Shown here: positions 55,616 to 64,000 of the stretch, one piece after another
Position numbering within the stretch: the stretch's first letter is position 1
How the letters are laid out: each line of letters opens with the position of its first letter
Origin: AP-15 sp963700195
GTDB lineage: Bacteria > Pseudomonadota > Alphaproteobacteria > ATCC43930 > CGMCC-115725
DNA length: 64,000 nt
Assembly: GCA_963700195.1 (NCBI GenBank)
Contig: CAVOWQ010000032.1
Coordinates: 137,646 to 201,645 of the forward strand
Direction of reading: 5' to 3'
Notes under the pieces: model-generated
Database searches by the model: none
What the model was told of the DNA's origin: nothing
Seen by the model: only the letters and a program-made list of their open reading frames with translations
Made by a program: the position numbers and the translations under genes

Positions 55616-58210
55616 ATGGCACGAACTCCACCGCACGGAAAACGACGGAAAGAGACGGGAGCCGCGGCCGATCAAGGCACCGCGGCAGCGGAAACAGCTG
55701 CATTCTCCGTGCAAGAAGCCGTGGCTGCGGAAACGCCATTGGCATTGGCGCCAATGTCGACCGAGCACACTGGCGACTTTCCGGGTGTGGGACGAAACAT
55801 CCGCCCGCGCGCGCTCCCTTCTAATGGCCACGCTGCTCGCCCGAACGGCCATGAAAATTCCGCACCGGCTGAGCAGGAGGCGCTGCTTGCGGCACGGGAA
55901 AGCTCAGCCTTGGCCAATCGGTCAGGCCGCAAGGCGGCAGCCACCTCTGAGATCGCGGCGCTGCCATCGCAAACCAACCGCAGGCTTCAGGGTCATATCG
56001 AGGCAGTGGATTGGGCTGCGGTCAACGGCTGGGTTTGGGATCCGGACACGCCCGGGGAACGGATCCGGCTCGAGTTGGTCGATGGCGAAACCGCCCTGGT
56101 CACGACGACCGCGAGCGGCCATCGGCCGGAGCTCGTGAAACGCGGCATTGGCGATGGCGGGTACGGGTTCAGCATCGAATTTCCGAACGAAATGTTGGCG
56201 GAAGGCCGCCATAGCCTGCACCTGCGCTGCGCCGACAGTGGTGCAGCCGTGCCGGGCTCGCCAATCGTTCTCGACTACACTAGCCTCGGCGAAACACCTG
56301 ACGTGTTGACCGAGCTGGCGGCACCGCCGGCGCCGAGGACTGTGCCGCGTTCGGCGCCGCTCGTCGGCACGCGGATATTGTTCGATATTTCGGATCTCAT
56401 TTACTACCTCGGCGAGCACGCCAATCTCACCGGCATCCAGCGGGTCCAATCGAGCATCGTTCTCTCGGTTCTGAGCCATGGGGTACTGCCGCAATCTGCT
56501 CTGACCTTCCTGAGCTTTCACGCCAGGAGCAGGAGTTGGGTGGTAATTCCAACGGGATTCCTGTTTGCGTTGCTCCAAGACCTGTTTCTGCCGATGGCGC
56601 AACGCACGGTCGCCTTTCCGGCCGAAGACGCTCGTTACGGAATATTGCCCGGGGCCAAGGAATTCACCGGAGTCGGCGTGCTCGACGGTGGCGGGCCCTC
56701 GGTCCTTTGCCTGCTGGGCGCAGCCTGGGTGCACCAGGATTACATCCATCGTGTTCTCGCGCTGAAGCGCCAGTTCGGCACCCGGTTTGTCATGACCGTG
56801 CACGATCTGATCCCGATCTATGCGCGCGAGACGTGCGACCAGGATACTGCCGTCGTGTTCGAAGAGTTCATGCGCCGGGCGCTGAAACACGCCGACCACA
56901 TTCTCGCCGTGTCCGAAAATACGGCAAATGACGTCAAGCGGTATTCCGCCTCACTGCAGATCCCGGAGCCGCCGATCACGGTAACCAAGAACGGCTCGTC
57001 CTTCACCGAATTCCTGCAGGGGAGCGAGTCCCCGGGCGAGATCGCTGTGGGCGAGCTGCCGGAGCGCTTTGTTCTGTTCGTCGCAACGATCGAGGGACGG
57101 AAGAACCATCAGCTGATCCTCGACCTCTGGCGCCGCATGATCGACGAGGGCGACGATCCGCCCCATCTCGTCTGCGTCGGCCGTTTGGGCTGGAAATCCA
57201 CCGGGTTCATCAGCACGGTCGTCGAGAGCGGCTATCTCGGCGGCAAGATCCATCTATTGCGCGACATCTGCGATGCGGATCTCAGGATGCTGTACAGGCG
57301 ATGTCTGTTTACGCTTTGCCCATCGTTCTACGAGGGATGGGGCCTGCCGGTCGGCGAGGCGCTGGCGATGGGCAAAATCTGCGTATGCAGCGACCGCGCC
57401 TCACTGCCCGAGGTTGCCGGCGAATTTGGCGCGTACATCGACATCGCCGACCGCGACGGCTCGCTGGCAGTAATCCGTGGATTGCTGAGCGACGACGCGG
57501 CGCGCGGCCGATTGGAAGCGAAAATACGACACGGCTACAAGCCGGTCACGTGGCATTCGGTGGCGAAGAGCGTCGTCGCCGCCTGCCAGACCGCCGCCGG
57601 GGTCGATTGGCAGGAGCCGTACCCTTACACGGCCATTCCCTATTCGAGCGAAATAAACTTCGGCAAGCTGGACCGCGACATCGACGGCACCGGCGAGGCC
57701 GTATTGGCCAAAATCGAGCGCACGAGGCGCGGGCTGTTTTTGGGCGAACTGCTGCAAGAGCAGAATTTTCTGCGGGGCGAGGAGATCCGCTCGCACGGGT
57801 TTTGGGCCTACCCGGAAGACTGGGGCACTTGGGCTTGCCACGCTGGCGGCGACATCGTCGTCGCGCTTGCGCCGAACGACAGTCTGTTCTTCGACGTGTT
57901 TCTCCGAGTACGAGTCAGCGGCCTTCTCACGGACCATCCGATAAAGCTCTCCGCGAATGGCAAGCCTGTGTGGAGCGGAGCCATCGGCCAAGGGTCGCGC
58001 AACATCCATTTCCGCGTCCGAAAACAGACTCTCGGAACCGGTGGCTGGCGGCTGCGGATCCGCGCCGAGCTCGCTTTGTCTGGAGAGCTGCGCAACCAGA
58101 TCGCCGCGCTCGACGCCCGGGTGCCGACGATCGGGTTCGAGCGGCTGGTGGTCGTGCCGGAAAACGATCTGAAGACGCGGGTGGATATCCTGTACACGTT
58201 GTTGCTGTGA
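55616..58210 (+). CDS. Multidomain glycosyltransferase, GT4 core with flanking beta domains
   Basis: The 864-residue product has a low-complexity, Ala-rich N-terminus (1-120), then a beta-sandwich-like domain (GHIEAVDWAAVNGWVWDPDT ... GIGDGGYGFSIEFP, about 122-215). The GT-B core spans about 250-650: LFDISDLIYYLGEHANLTGI, FVMTVHDLIPIYARETCDQD, VLFVATIEGRKNHQLILDLW and LCPSFYEGWGLPVGEALAMG. A C-terminal beta domain (about 690-864, GFWAYPEDWGTWACHAGGDI) may bind carbohydrate. The EGRKN and YEGWGLP motifs mark it as a WbdA/mannosyl- or rhamnosyl-type enzyme. The next gene starts 36 bp later. Confidence 0.88.
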   Translation: MARTPPHGKRRKETGAAADQGTAAAETAAFSVQEAVAAETPLALAPMSTEHTGDFPGVGRNIRPRALPSNGHAARPNGHENSAPAEQEALLAARESSALANRSGRKAAATSEIAALPSQTNRRLQGHIEAVDWAAVNGWVWDPDTPGERIRLELVDGETALVTTTASGHRPELVKRGIGDGGYGFSIEFPNEMLAEGRHSLHLRCADSGAAVPGSPIVLDYTSLGETPDVLTELAAPPAPRTVPRSAPLVGTRILFDISDLIYYLGEHANLTGIQRVQSSIVLSVLSHGVLPQSALTFLSFHARSRSWVVIPTGFLFALLQDLFLPMAQRTVAFPAEDARYGILPGAKEFTGVGVLDGGGPSVLCLLGAAWVHQDYIHRVLALKRQFGTRFVMTVHDLIPIYARETCDQDTAVVFEEFMRRALKHADHILAVSENTANDVKRYSASLQIPEPPITVTKNGSSFTEFLQGSESPGEIAVGELPERFVLFVATIEGRKNHQLILDLWRRMIDEGDDPPHLVCVGRLGWKSTGFISTVVESGYLGGKIHLLRDICDADLRMLYRRCLFTLCPSFYEGWGLPVGEALAMGKICVCSDRASLPEVAGEFGAYIDIADRDGSLAVIRGLLSDDAARGRLEAKIRHGYKPVTWHSVAKSVVAACQTAAGVDWQEPYPYTAIPYSSEINFGKLDRDIDGTGEAVLAKIERTRRGLFLGELLQEQNFLRGEEIRSHGFWAYPEDWGTWACHAGGDIVVALAPNDSLFFDVFLRVRVSGLLTDHPIKLSANGKPVWSGAIGQGSRNIHFRVRKQTLGTGGWRLRIRAELALSGELRNQIAALDARVPTIGFERLVVVPENDLKTRVDILYTLLL

Positions 58211-58245
58211 AATGTGAATCGCCTTTCTGCCGCGGGCTCACCAAC

Positions 58246-59499
58246 ATGAACATTGAAGGGCTTCGACTTCAGGACTTACGTGAGCCCGGCAATGTCGATA
58301 AGGAATTTTATATACGCGCTCTCTATCGGGTCGCTTTGCAGCGGGATCCTGATCCGAACGCATTGGCGCGGCTACTGGCCCGTGATGATATCAACAAGTT
58401 CTTTCCGGAGATCCTTTCTAGCGCGGAGTTTCGCAGACTCGCGCGTTCGCCAGCCTATGCTGCCACCCGAGCGCTCGCATCGCCCGATCGTCCACGCGTC
58501 CTCCTGTTCGGCGCCTATGGGAATGGAAATCTCGGCGACGCTATCCAGGCATCCTCATTATCCCGAGCGATAAACTTTCTCCGGCCGGAGATTGAGGTCT
58601 GGGCATGTTCGGCCTTACCCGCTCCGTTTCCGTTCGCGCATCAATTGACGTTGCAACCCGATGCCATCCTCGCGCCGGCTATCGTCAATTCGTTTGACCT
58701 GCTTGTCATCGGGGGCGGGGGCCTCCTGTCGCATCCTCATGACCCGCTAACTGACCCTGAATGGCAGAAAATGCTGCGGGTCCCGGTTGCGCTGCTGGGC
58801 GTGGGTGCAGCGGAACCCGTGGCAAGCAAAGCTGAAAACTTGATCCGGAAGGCTATCTATATTTCCGGTCGGGACAATCACTCGATCGCTACGCTCCGCA
58901 GGTTTGCAAGAGAGCCGGCTTTTGTTCCTGATCCCGTCCTGTGTGATGCGTCATACCTCAATCAGCAGGAGGAGCATTCCTGCTCACGACAGTCAAGTGA
59001 TCGAAAATTATGGGTGTTAAAATATGTAAACACGGAAGATTTTCGGGCTCTGTGCGATGGTCTCTCCCAGAGTGATGACACTGTTTGCTTCGTAGAGCCA
59101 CATATCGATTTCCGCCTTATTGAACACCTCCCAAATGCCCGGCCAATATATTTCGTAGAGGAATTAATTCCAATGATTGATGACGCAGATCTAGTGCTTT
59201 CAATGCGATATCACGGTTGTATCCTAGCGATGCTCCGTGGAAAACGCGTCTTTGGGTTACGCGAACATAAGTGCTTTGACTTGCTGGAACGCTATGGTAA
59301 CAAACTATCTTTTTCAGCCTCCGTAGCTGACAAGATCAGTGACGGAATAGAATATTTTTCGACGACAAGTTATTTGAACGAAGATCGCAAGATATTTCTA
59401 CATGAGTTAAGCAAAGCTCTTGCTTCCATTTCTGGCTCAATTCATGGCAATATCTTGGGTCGGCAATCGCATACCGCGGATTCGCGCCAAGTTGTTTGA
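58246..59499 (+). CDS. Polysaccharide pyruvyl transferase family protein with DUF4214-like N-terminus
   Basis: The 417-residue product starts at ATG 58246. Residues 10-60 (KEFYIRALYRVALQRDPDPN) resemble a DUF4214 domain. From about 85 the transferase domain starts RVLLFGAYGNGNLGDAIQAS and ends DLVLSMRYHGCILAMLRGKR, the nucleotide-binding SMRYHG motif of WcaK/CsaB-type proteins that add pyruvyl ketals to sugars using phosphoenolpyruvate. The 3' half is markedly A+T-richer than the 5' half. It probably decorates the polysaccharide made by neighbouring enzymes. Confidence 0.88.
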   Translation: MNIEGLRLQDLREPGNVDKEFYIRALYRVALQRDPDPNALARLLARDDINKFFPEILSSAEFRRLARSPAYAATRALASPDRPRVLLFGAYGNGNLGDAIQASSLSRAINFLRPEIEVWACSALPAPFPFAHQLTLQPDAILAPAIVNSFDLLVIGGGGLLSHPHDPLTDPEWQKMLRVPVALLGVGAAEPVASKAENLIRKAIYISGRDNHSIATLRRFAREPAFVPDPVLCDASYLNQQEEHSCSRQSSDRKLWVLKYVNTEDFRALCDGLSQSDDTVCFVEPHIDFRLIEHLPNARPIYFVEELIPMIDDADLVLSMRYHGCILAMLRGKRVFGLREHKCFDLLERYGNKLSFSASVADKISDGIEYFSTTSYLNEDRKIFLHELSKALASISGSIHGNILGRQSHTADSRQVV

Positions 59500-59530
59500 T
59501 TGACATAGATTCGAAGCAAAGGAAAGCTGT

Positions 59531-60601
59531 ATGGACCGAGTTCGCGATATTGGAGCCGAGCTGGGGCGTGGCGCTCAACACCACAAAGCCCAAGAGGTTC
59601 TGGGAGGACAAGCGCCGCAGCCTAGCACTGCTCGCATGAATGCAAACATCGCGTCCGAGCAGGATGTGATCATGGCTTACAGGCTGATCCTCGGACGCGA
59701 ACCGGAGAATTCAACCGCGGTTCAGAATATAATAGGAAAAGAAATATCATTTACGGAAATGCGAGACACCTTCATCAGATCTGTGGAGTTCCGCCACAAT
59801 GTGATTGGAAGGATTGGAGGCATGCTGAAGCCTCTTGACTGGGACGCTAACCGTATTGAAACCGAAGTTGATGATGACACTCTCGCGTTGTTATACGCGC
59901 ACGTTGAACAAGTGTGGTCAAATCTCGGGGCGGTAGAACCACATTATTCAGTTCTAACCAATCATAAGTTCAAGTCTGGTAGATTTAAGCAACATGCTGC
60001 CGAGTTTTATGCTTCTGGGTCGAGCAGCTTGCGGGTGTTTCAAAAAACATTACAGCGAAATTCTATCGAAATAACTCGATTTCGAGATTGTTTTGAACTT
60101 GGCTGCGGAGTTGGGCGAGTTACGGTAAAGCTTGCGGAGATTTTTCCCAAGGTCATTGCAGCCGACGTGTCAGCTCCGCATCTTGAACTTGCGCGCAGTG
60201 CATTGACCTCTTTGGCGCAGGAGGTGGTTGAATTTCGGAAACTGGAATCCATCAGGTCTTTGGACTTGCTCCCGAATTTTGACGTTTTCTACTCTGTGAT
60301 TGTCCTACAACACAACCCTCCTCCTGTGATTGGTGTCCTGCTGAAAAAAGTATTATCAAAGTTGAGAGAAGGAGGGATTGCATATTTTCAGGTCCCGACC
60401 TACGCGTTAGGTTATCGATTTGATTGCAAAACTTTTTTACGGGAATTTATGAATAACACTAGAATGGAAATGCATGTATTTCCGCAACGCGAGCTTTTTG
60501 AACTCATCAGAGAACAGGGTTGTCGGGTGGTGGAAGTGCGGGAGGACAATTTAGTAGGAAGTCGCAACATAATTTCGAATAGTATTCTTGTCATAAAATA
60601 G
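59531..60601 (+). CDS. SAM-dependent methyltransferase with DUF4214-like N-terminus
   Basis: The 356-residue product has an N-terminal segment IASEQDVIMAYRLILGREPE like the one in the previous gene, then a Rossmann methyltransferase from about 185: FELGCGVGRVTVKLAEIFPK, VIAADVSAPHLELARSALTS and DVFYSVIVLQHNPPPVIGVL. ATG 59636 (MNANIASEQD) is an alternative start. The gene is much more A+T-rich than its surroundings, which suggests later arrival. It likely methylates a sugar or glycan end. Confidence 0.88.
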   Translation: MDRVRDIGAELGRGAQHHKAQEVLGGQAPQPSTARMNANIASEQDVIMAYRLILGREPENSTAVQNIIGKEISFTEMRDTFIRSVEFRHNVIGRIGGMLKPLDWDANRIETEVDDDTLALLYAHVEQVWSNLGAVEPHYSVLTNHKFKSGRFKQHAAEFYASGSSSLRVFQKTLQRNSIEITRFRDCFELGCGVGRVTVKLAEIFPKVIAADVSAPHLELARSALTSLAQEVVEFRKLESIRSLDLLPNFDVFYSVIVLQHNPPPVIGVLLKKVLSKLREGGIAYFQVPTYALGYRFDCKTFLREFMNNTRMEMHVFPQRELFELIREQGCRVVEVREDNLVGSRNIISNSILVIK

Positions 60602-60681
60602 GTCTGGCTGCACCACCATCGTGTAGCACATGCCGGATACATTCTCCCGGCGGCCCCGCGGCTGGCGGACCGGCGCACTAA

Positions 60682-61995
60682 CTAAGGCACCTTCCGTAAG
60701 GCACGTGTCGCTTCGCCAGCCAGGCGCAGATACATATCGGTGCCGGCGGCACTGCAGCCGTCGGTATCTAGCGCGAACAGATCAGTACCGGTCGGTTCTT
60801 GGTTGCCATCTGCCACGAGTTTAAAGATAGCCGTACCTTCGTTGATTTCGTCGAACATTGCCGTGTACAGCATCTGCGCGCCCGCCTTGATTGCATTTTG
60901 GACTTGGCGCTGATAAAGCGCGCCGCACCGTCGTGGGTTGGAATTGAGCGGCAAATTCTTTTCCGGAAGTGCACCGTGGCGCCGTGAGTAGCCGGGAAAC
61001 ACCACAGGCATGTACTCGATGCCGAGCCGACGCGTCTCGTCGATGTCCGGGACGAGGCGCAGCCGCGCGAAGGAATCGGCACTCTCGTCGTCGCCGAACC
61101 TGCCGACCGACCATGGGCTGATCACGTCCAGCGAGCGGTAAACCGCGGCCCATTGCGGCTCGGTGCGCGAGTCGGGGTATTGGCCGTCGCTGCCGAGATT
61201 GCGCCAGGAGGCCGGGACACCGCCCAGAACCGTGGCCGGGACGCTCGCCGAGCGGAAATAGCGGATGATCGCCGACGCCTGGTCAGGGATGACGTCGCGG
61301 TCCTTGAATCCCAGTCCCCAAATGGCGACGACCGGCTTACCACGGTCAAAGATGTAGGCCGGACTGTTAGTAACGTGAAGATCCCCGGTCAGGTGCGACC
61401 AATCCTGCTCGATGGCCTGCAGCGCTGCGTCGCCGTGCATGCCCGAAATGTCGTACATGACGAAGAAGCCGCGGCGGTTCGCCTCGGCGCCTGCCCGCGC
61501 GTTGCTCAGGACGGTGTCGAAATTCTGCCTGAGATCCGCGCGAGCGATGTTGGTCAGGAACCGCTGCATGGCGGCGCCATCGATGCCGTACTGCTTCATC
61601 CAGGCGAAATGGCGCGCGACGGTTTTCGGGTTCTGGTCGGAGAACAGAAAGGCCGGCGCGCCGGAGGGCAGATGGAAGGCGGTCGGGCAGCGTTCGTCCG
61701 CATCGAGCTCGGAGGTGTCCGGCCACAGGTCGATCGCCAGCGAATTCGGGTCGTTCGGATCGCCGCCGCCACGAAACCAATGGCCCCATCCCACCCCCTT
61801 GGCGCCATCGCCGGGGCAGGCAAACCAGCCCTGATAACCGGCAACATGAATGCCGCGCAGCGTAGTGTAGAAATGGGCCGCGCCCCCCGTCGCCTGGGCC
61901 CACGCCAGGCTCCAGGGGATGACTATCAGCGCTTGCAAAAGCAAGGCGACGAATTCACGCGTGTAACGCGGCTTTCCCAACCCTCTCACAAGCAA
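60682..61995 (-). CDS. Secreted glycoside hydrolase family 71/99-like protein
   Basis: GH99-like enzymes cleave internal alpha-mannosidic links and GH71 alpha-1,3-glucans; the exact activity here is unknown. The 437-residue product has a signal peptide (LLLQALIVIPWSLAWA), then HVAGYQGWFACPGDGAKGVG, KTVARHFAWMKQYGIDGAAM, FFVMYDISGMHGDAALQAIE and the acidic region TAMFDEINEGTAIFKL likely to hold the catalytic Glu pair. The start is uncertain (TTG 61995 or GTG 61989). A second truncated copy lies at the window end. It opposes the glycan synthesis genes, so it may trim the product. Confidence 0.85.
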   Translation of the reverse strand: MLVRGLGKPRYTREFVALLLQALIVIPWSLAWAQATGGAAHFYTTLRGIHVAGYQGWFACPGDGAKGVGWGHWFRGGGDPNDPNSLAIDLWPDTSELDADERCPTAFHLPSGAPAFLFSDQNPKTVARHFAWMKQYGIDGAAMQRFLTNIARADLRQNFDTVLSNARAGAEANRRGFFVMYDISGMHGDAALQAIEQDWSHLTGDLHVTNSPAYIFDRGKPVVAIWGLGFKDRDVIPDQASAIIRYFRSASVPATVLGGVPASWRNLGSDGQYPDSRTEPQWAAVYRSLDVISPWSVGRFGDDESADSFARLRLVPDIDETRRLGIEYMPVVFPGYSRRHGALPEKNLPLNSNPRRCGALYQRQVQNAIKAGAQMLYTAMFDEINEGTAIFKLVADGNQEPTGTDLFALDTDGCSAAGTDMYLRLAGEATRALRKVP

Positions 61996-62156
61996 AAGTT
62001 GTCCAGCGACCTGAGATTTGTAGTCAGGCTATCAACCGGGTCTTAAAACAACCGATGCAGACCCTCTTCAGGCCCAACCAACAAGGGAACGCAACGGTCG
62101 GCTCGATCACCGTCAACATTGGGTGCGGGAGGACCTAAAGATTGTCCACTTCTTTG

Positions 62157-62450
62157 TTACGAGAGCGTCACGACAAACGATGCCTCATCGACCACATACG
62201 GGATAGAACCGACCGTGGTAGCGACGAGGTCAACGGCATAGTATCCAGTGGTTGCGCCTGACGGCTTTGCGTTCAGCACCAGATTAGTCCCGGAAACGGC
62301 AAAAATGGACCGGTCATCTCCAATCGCAAAATTAACGCTTACGGTCGCGCCCGTTTGATCGACCGTCCGCATATTCGTGATAACGGTTCCGACTGGAGAG
62401 TTCGCCGGAATAGCCAGATTTCCCACTTTGATCGTCATTTCGTTTAGCAC
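62157..62450 (-). CDS. Small cadherin-like or Ig-like fold protein, 97 aa
   Basis: The product MLNEMTIKVGNLAIPANSPV has the strand pattern of a single cadherin-like domain: VGTVITNMRTVDQTGATVSV, FAIGDDRSIFAVSGTNLVLN and YYAVDLVATTVGSIPYVVDE. Such domains usually occur in tandem in large type I-secreted adhesins. Here only one is present with no signal peptide or RTX repeats. It may be an exported partner or a fragment of an adhesin gene. It sits between the two GH71/99-like copies. Confidence 0.55.
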   Translation of the reverse strand: MLNEMTIKVGNLAIPANSPVGTVITNMRTVDQTGATVSVNFAIGDDRSIFAVSGTNLVLNAKPSGATTGYYAVDLVATTVGSIPYVVDEASFVVTLS

Positions 62451-62883
62451 CTAGCGATGGTTCTTATCGTTCTCATATATCAGAACATACCATGAACGTC
62501 AAGCACTCTATGCCCACCGCCAAAGGGGCCGTGGCTTTGCGGTTTCCCCGCTCCGGCCTCGATAAGTGCTTGGCTCCGCCGCCATTCGTCCCCAAAGAAG
62601 ATTCGTCTGTTCTCGTGCGGACTTATAGTCTTGAGCGGTGGTTAGGATTTAATACGGCCCTCCTGCTCCACAATCCAATAAAACCTTAGGGATTTGTGAT
62701 ATTCAAACGTAAATGTAACCAACTCGAGTTAATGGACACTTTACAAGGTTACAGTTGATTATTTTAGTAGATTTTAAACCAATAATACAATGAGATTTTT
62801 TGTTTTTGACGGAATATTGACTGGAATCGGACGCGATTTCTGACGTATTAGTAGGAGAATATCGGTTGGGGACTTAATTCGAT
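62451..62883. other. A+T-rich intergenic region, no gene found
   Basis: The stretch 62451-62883 is clearly A+T-rich (62690-62830 especially, TTTTGTTTTTGACGG). A plus-strand frame at 62492 encodes 65 residues of unlikely composition. No RNA gene or palindrome is evident. The base composition suggests foreign or promoter DNA. Confidence 0.4.
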
Positions 62884-63096
62884 TTGGTGGGAAAATTGGT
62901 GGCTTTTACCAGAGACCCAGTACTCGCGGTCTGGCAAGCGATGAACCTTCTTGATAAACTTCACGCGCAACTCGACACAGCGGACTTATCAGAAATACTC
63001 ACGGAAGCGGAAACAGTCTTAGCTGGCCTCATGGTCGCACTAGTACGACGATCTAAAAATACTGGACTCCACCGATCGCTGACGGACGAGAATTAG
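62884..63096 (+). CDS. Hypothetical 70-aa helical protein
   Basis: The frame starts with a TTG (or the next GTG) and reads VGKLVAFTRDPVLAVWQAMN then LLDKLHAQLDTADLSEILTE with regular leucine spacing, suggesting a helix pair. It has no close parallel that I know. It lies in an A+T-rich segment between GH71/99 copies. The ribosome site is weak. Confidence 0.4.
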   Translation: MVGKLVAFTRDPVLAVWQAMNLLDKLHAQLDTADLSEILTEAETVLAGLMVALVRRSKNTGLHRSLTDEN

Positions 63097-63282
63097 GGAA
63101 AGCCGATGCCGATTCCAATTGTGCGCTGGCCCTTCTCCCTACATCTACCCTATTTGTGTTTGCTCCTTCTTGCGAGCGTCGTACGACTTGGGATCGCGCT
63201 CGCGGCGCCGGCGCCGGTTGCAAATCTCCCGACCGAGGGACAGACTCAACACGACTAAGCCGTCGTTTGGTGAATTTGCGGC

Positions 63283-64000
63283 CCACGGGCTGATCACGTT
63301 GAGCGAGCGGTAGACCGCGGCCCATTGTGGTTCGATGCGTGAGTTCGGGATAGTAGCCGTCGCTGCCGAGGTTCCGCCAAGCGGCCGGAATGCCGCCCAG
63401 GACCGTGGCCTGCACACTGGCCGAGCGAAAGTAACGGATGATCGCCGCCGCCTGGTCCGGGCTTATATCGCGGTCCTTGAACCCCAGACCCCAGACGCCG
63501 ACGACCGGTTTGCCGCGGTCGAAGATGTAGGCCGGGCTGTCGGTCAGGTGGAGGTCGCCCGTCAGGTGCGGCCAATCCTGCTGGATGGCCTGCAGCGCCG
63601 CCTCGCCGTGCATGCCCGAAATGTCGTACATGACGAAGAAGCCGCGGCGGTTCGCCTCGGCGCCTGCCCGCGCGTTGCCCGGAACGGTATCGAAAACCCG
63701 CTTGAGGTCCGCATGAGCTATATTCGTCAAGAATCGCTGCATGGCGGCGCCGTCGATGCCGTACTGCTTCATCCAGGCGAAATGGCGCGCCACGGTTTTC
63801 GGGTTCTGGTCGGAGAACAGAAAGGCCGGCGCGCCGGAGGGCAGATGGAAGGCGGTCGGGCAGCGTTCGTCCGCATCGAGCTCGGAGGTGTCCGGCCACA
63901 GGTCGATCGCCAGCGAGTTCGGGTCCTGCGGGTTGCTGCCGCCGCGGAACCAATGGCCCCATCCTACGCCGACCGCGCCATCGCCGGGGCAGGCGAACCA
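63283..64000 (-). pseudogene. Truncated second copy of the GH71/99-like gene (5' end outside window)
   Basis: The minus strand from the window end reads WFACPGDGAVGVGWGHWFRG and, without a break, FHLPSGAPAFLFSDQNPKTV, HFAWMKQYGIDGAAMQRFLT and FFVMYDISGMHGEAALQAIQ, nearly the same as the gene at 60682-61995. Near 63350 the frame shifts, WAAVYRSLNVISPWA follows, and at about 63283 homology stops, losing the last 120 residues including the MFDEINEGT acidic motif. The duplicate is therefore probably inactive. The two copies are in the same orientation. Confidence 0.85.

Noticed and set aside
55922..56899. 325-codon minus-strand open frame opposite the 864-residue glycosyltransferase
   Set aside because: Shadow frame; the glycosyltransferase motifs on the plus strand are continuous through the region.

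Overview
The window is GC-rich DNA from an alphaproteobacterium, probably a soil or plant-associated member of Hyphomicrobiales or Rhodospirillales. The rank is my inference from gene content: rpsT-dnaA-dnaN-recF in one block, a zinc-free L31, an HldD-type heptose epimerase, M81 metallopeptidase, PobA, GH71/99-like proteins and several palindromic intergenic repeats. I saw no rRNA, tRNA or CRISPR array.

Layout. 1-4.6 kb: the replication-initiation block recF (cut by the window start), dnaN, dnaA and rpsT, all on the minus strand. 5.0-10.0 kb: a Wza-like polysaccharide export lipoprotein, a heptose epimerase, a broken glycosyltransferase and an HpcH/HpaI aldolase. 10.0-18.5 kb: a stretch with many broken reading frames: gene fragments (M81 C-terminus, nadC C-terminus, DUF5681), an adenylate cyclase-TPR gene, an M81 peptidase, CorA, a membrane protein and an AlkB-like gene, with an intact stress group (26-aa hydrophobic peptide, CsbD, Hsp20) and L31 in between. 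18.5-25.8 kb: metabolic enzymes (thioesterase, MDR oxidoreductase, acyl-CoA synthetase, VOC protein, Rieske oxygenase, GNAT) with EmrA and histidine-kinase fragments. 25.8-31.4 kb: an oligopeptide-type ABC importer with two tandem paralogous Tat-exported binding proteins and two permeases but no ATPase genes. 31.5-35.4 kb: an accessory island with two serine-recombinase genes, a truncated deacetylase, and a coupled XRE-ImmA / DUF4411 PIN / DUF5677 toxin-antitoxin-like operon. 35.5-42.5 kb: DUF6790, a broken DUF1254 gene, an amidase-MaoC-PobA aromatic operon and a CHAP protein.

42.6-64 kb is a cell-surface glycan and secretion region. A five-gene minus-strand operon encodes an atypical response regulator, a type I secretion ABC exporter with a degenerate C39 domain, its HlyD adaptor, a large Sel1-repeat protein and RmlC; its first four genes overlap at each junction. 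Divergent from it is a plus-strand series: a 307-aa protein of unknown function, two methyltransferases, three glycosyltransferases and a polysaccharide pyruvyl transferase. A GH71/99-like secreted glycosidase follows, with a second truncated copy at the window end. The simplest reading is a locus that builds, decorates and exports a surface polysaccharide or a glycosylated secreted protein.

Many otherwise well-conserved genes carry single-base frameshifts, mostly one extra base, while other genes of 600-860 codons are intact. I cannot tell sequencing error from real gene decay without reads.
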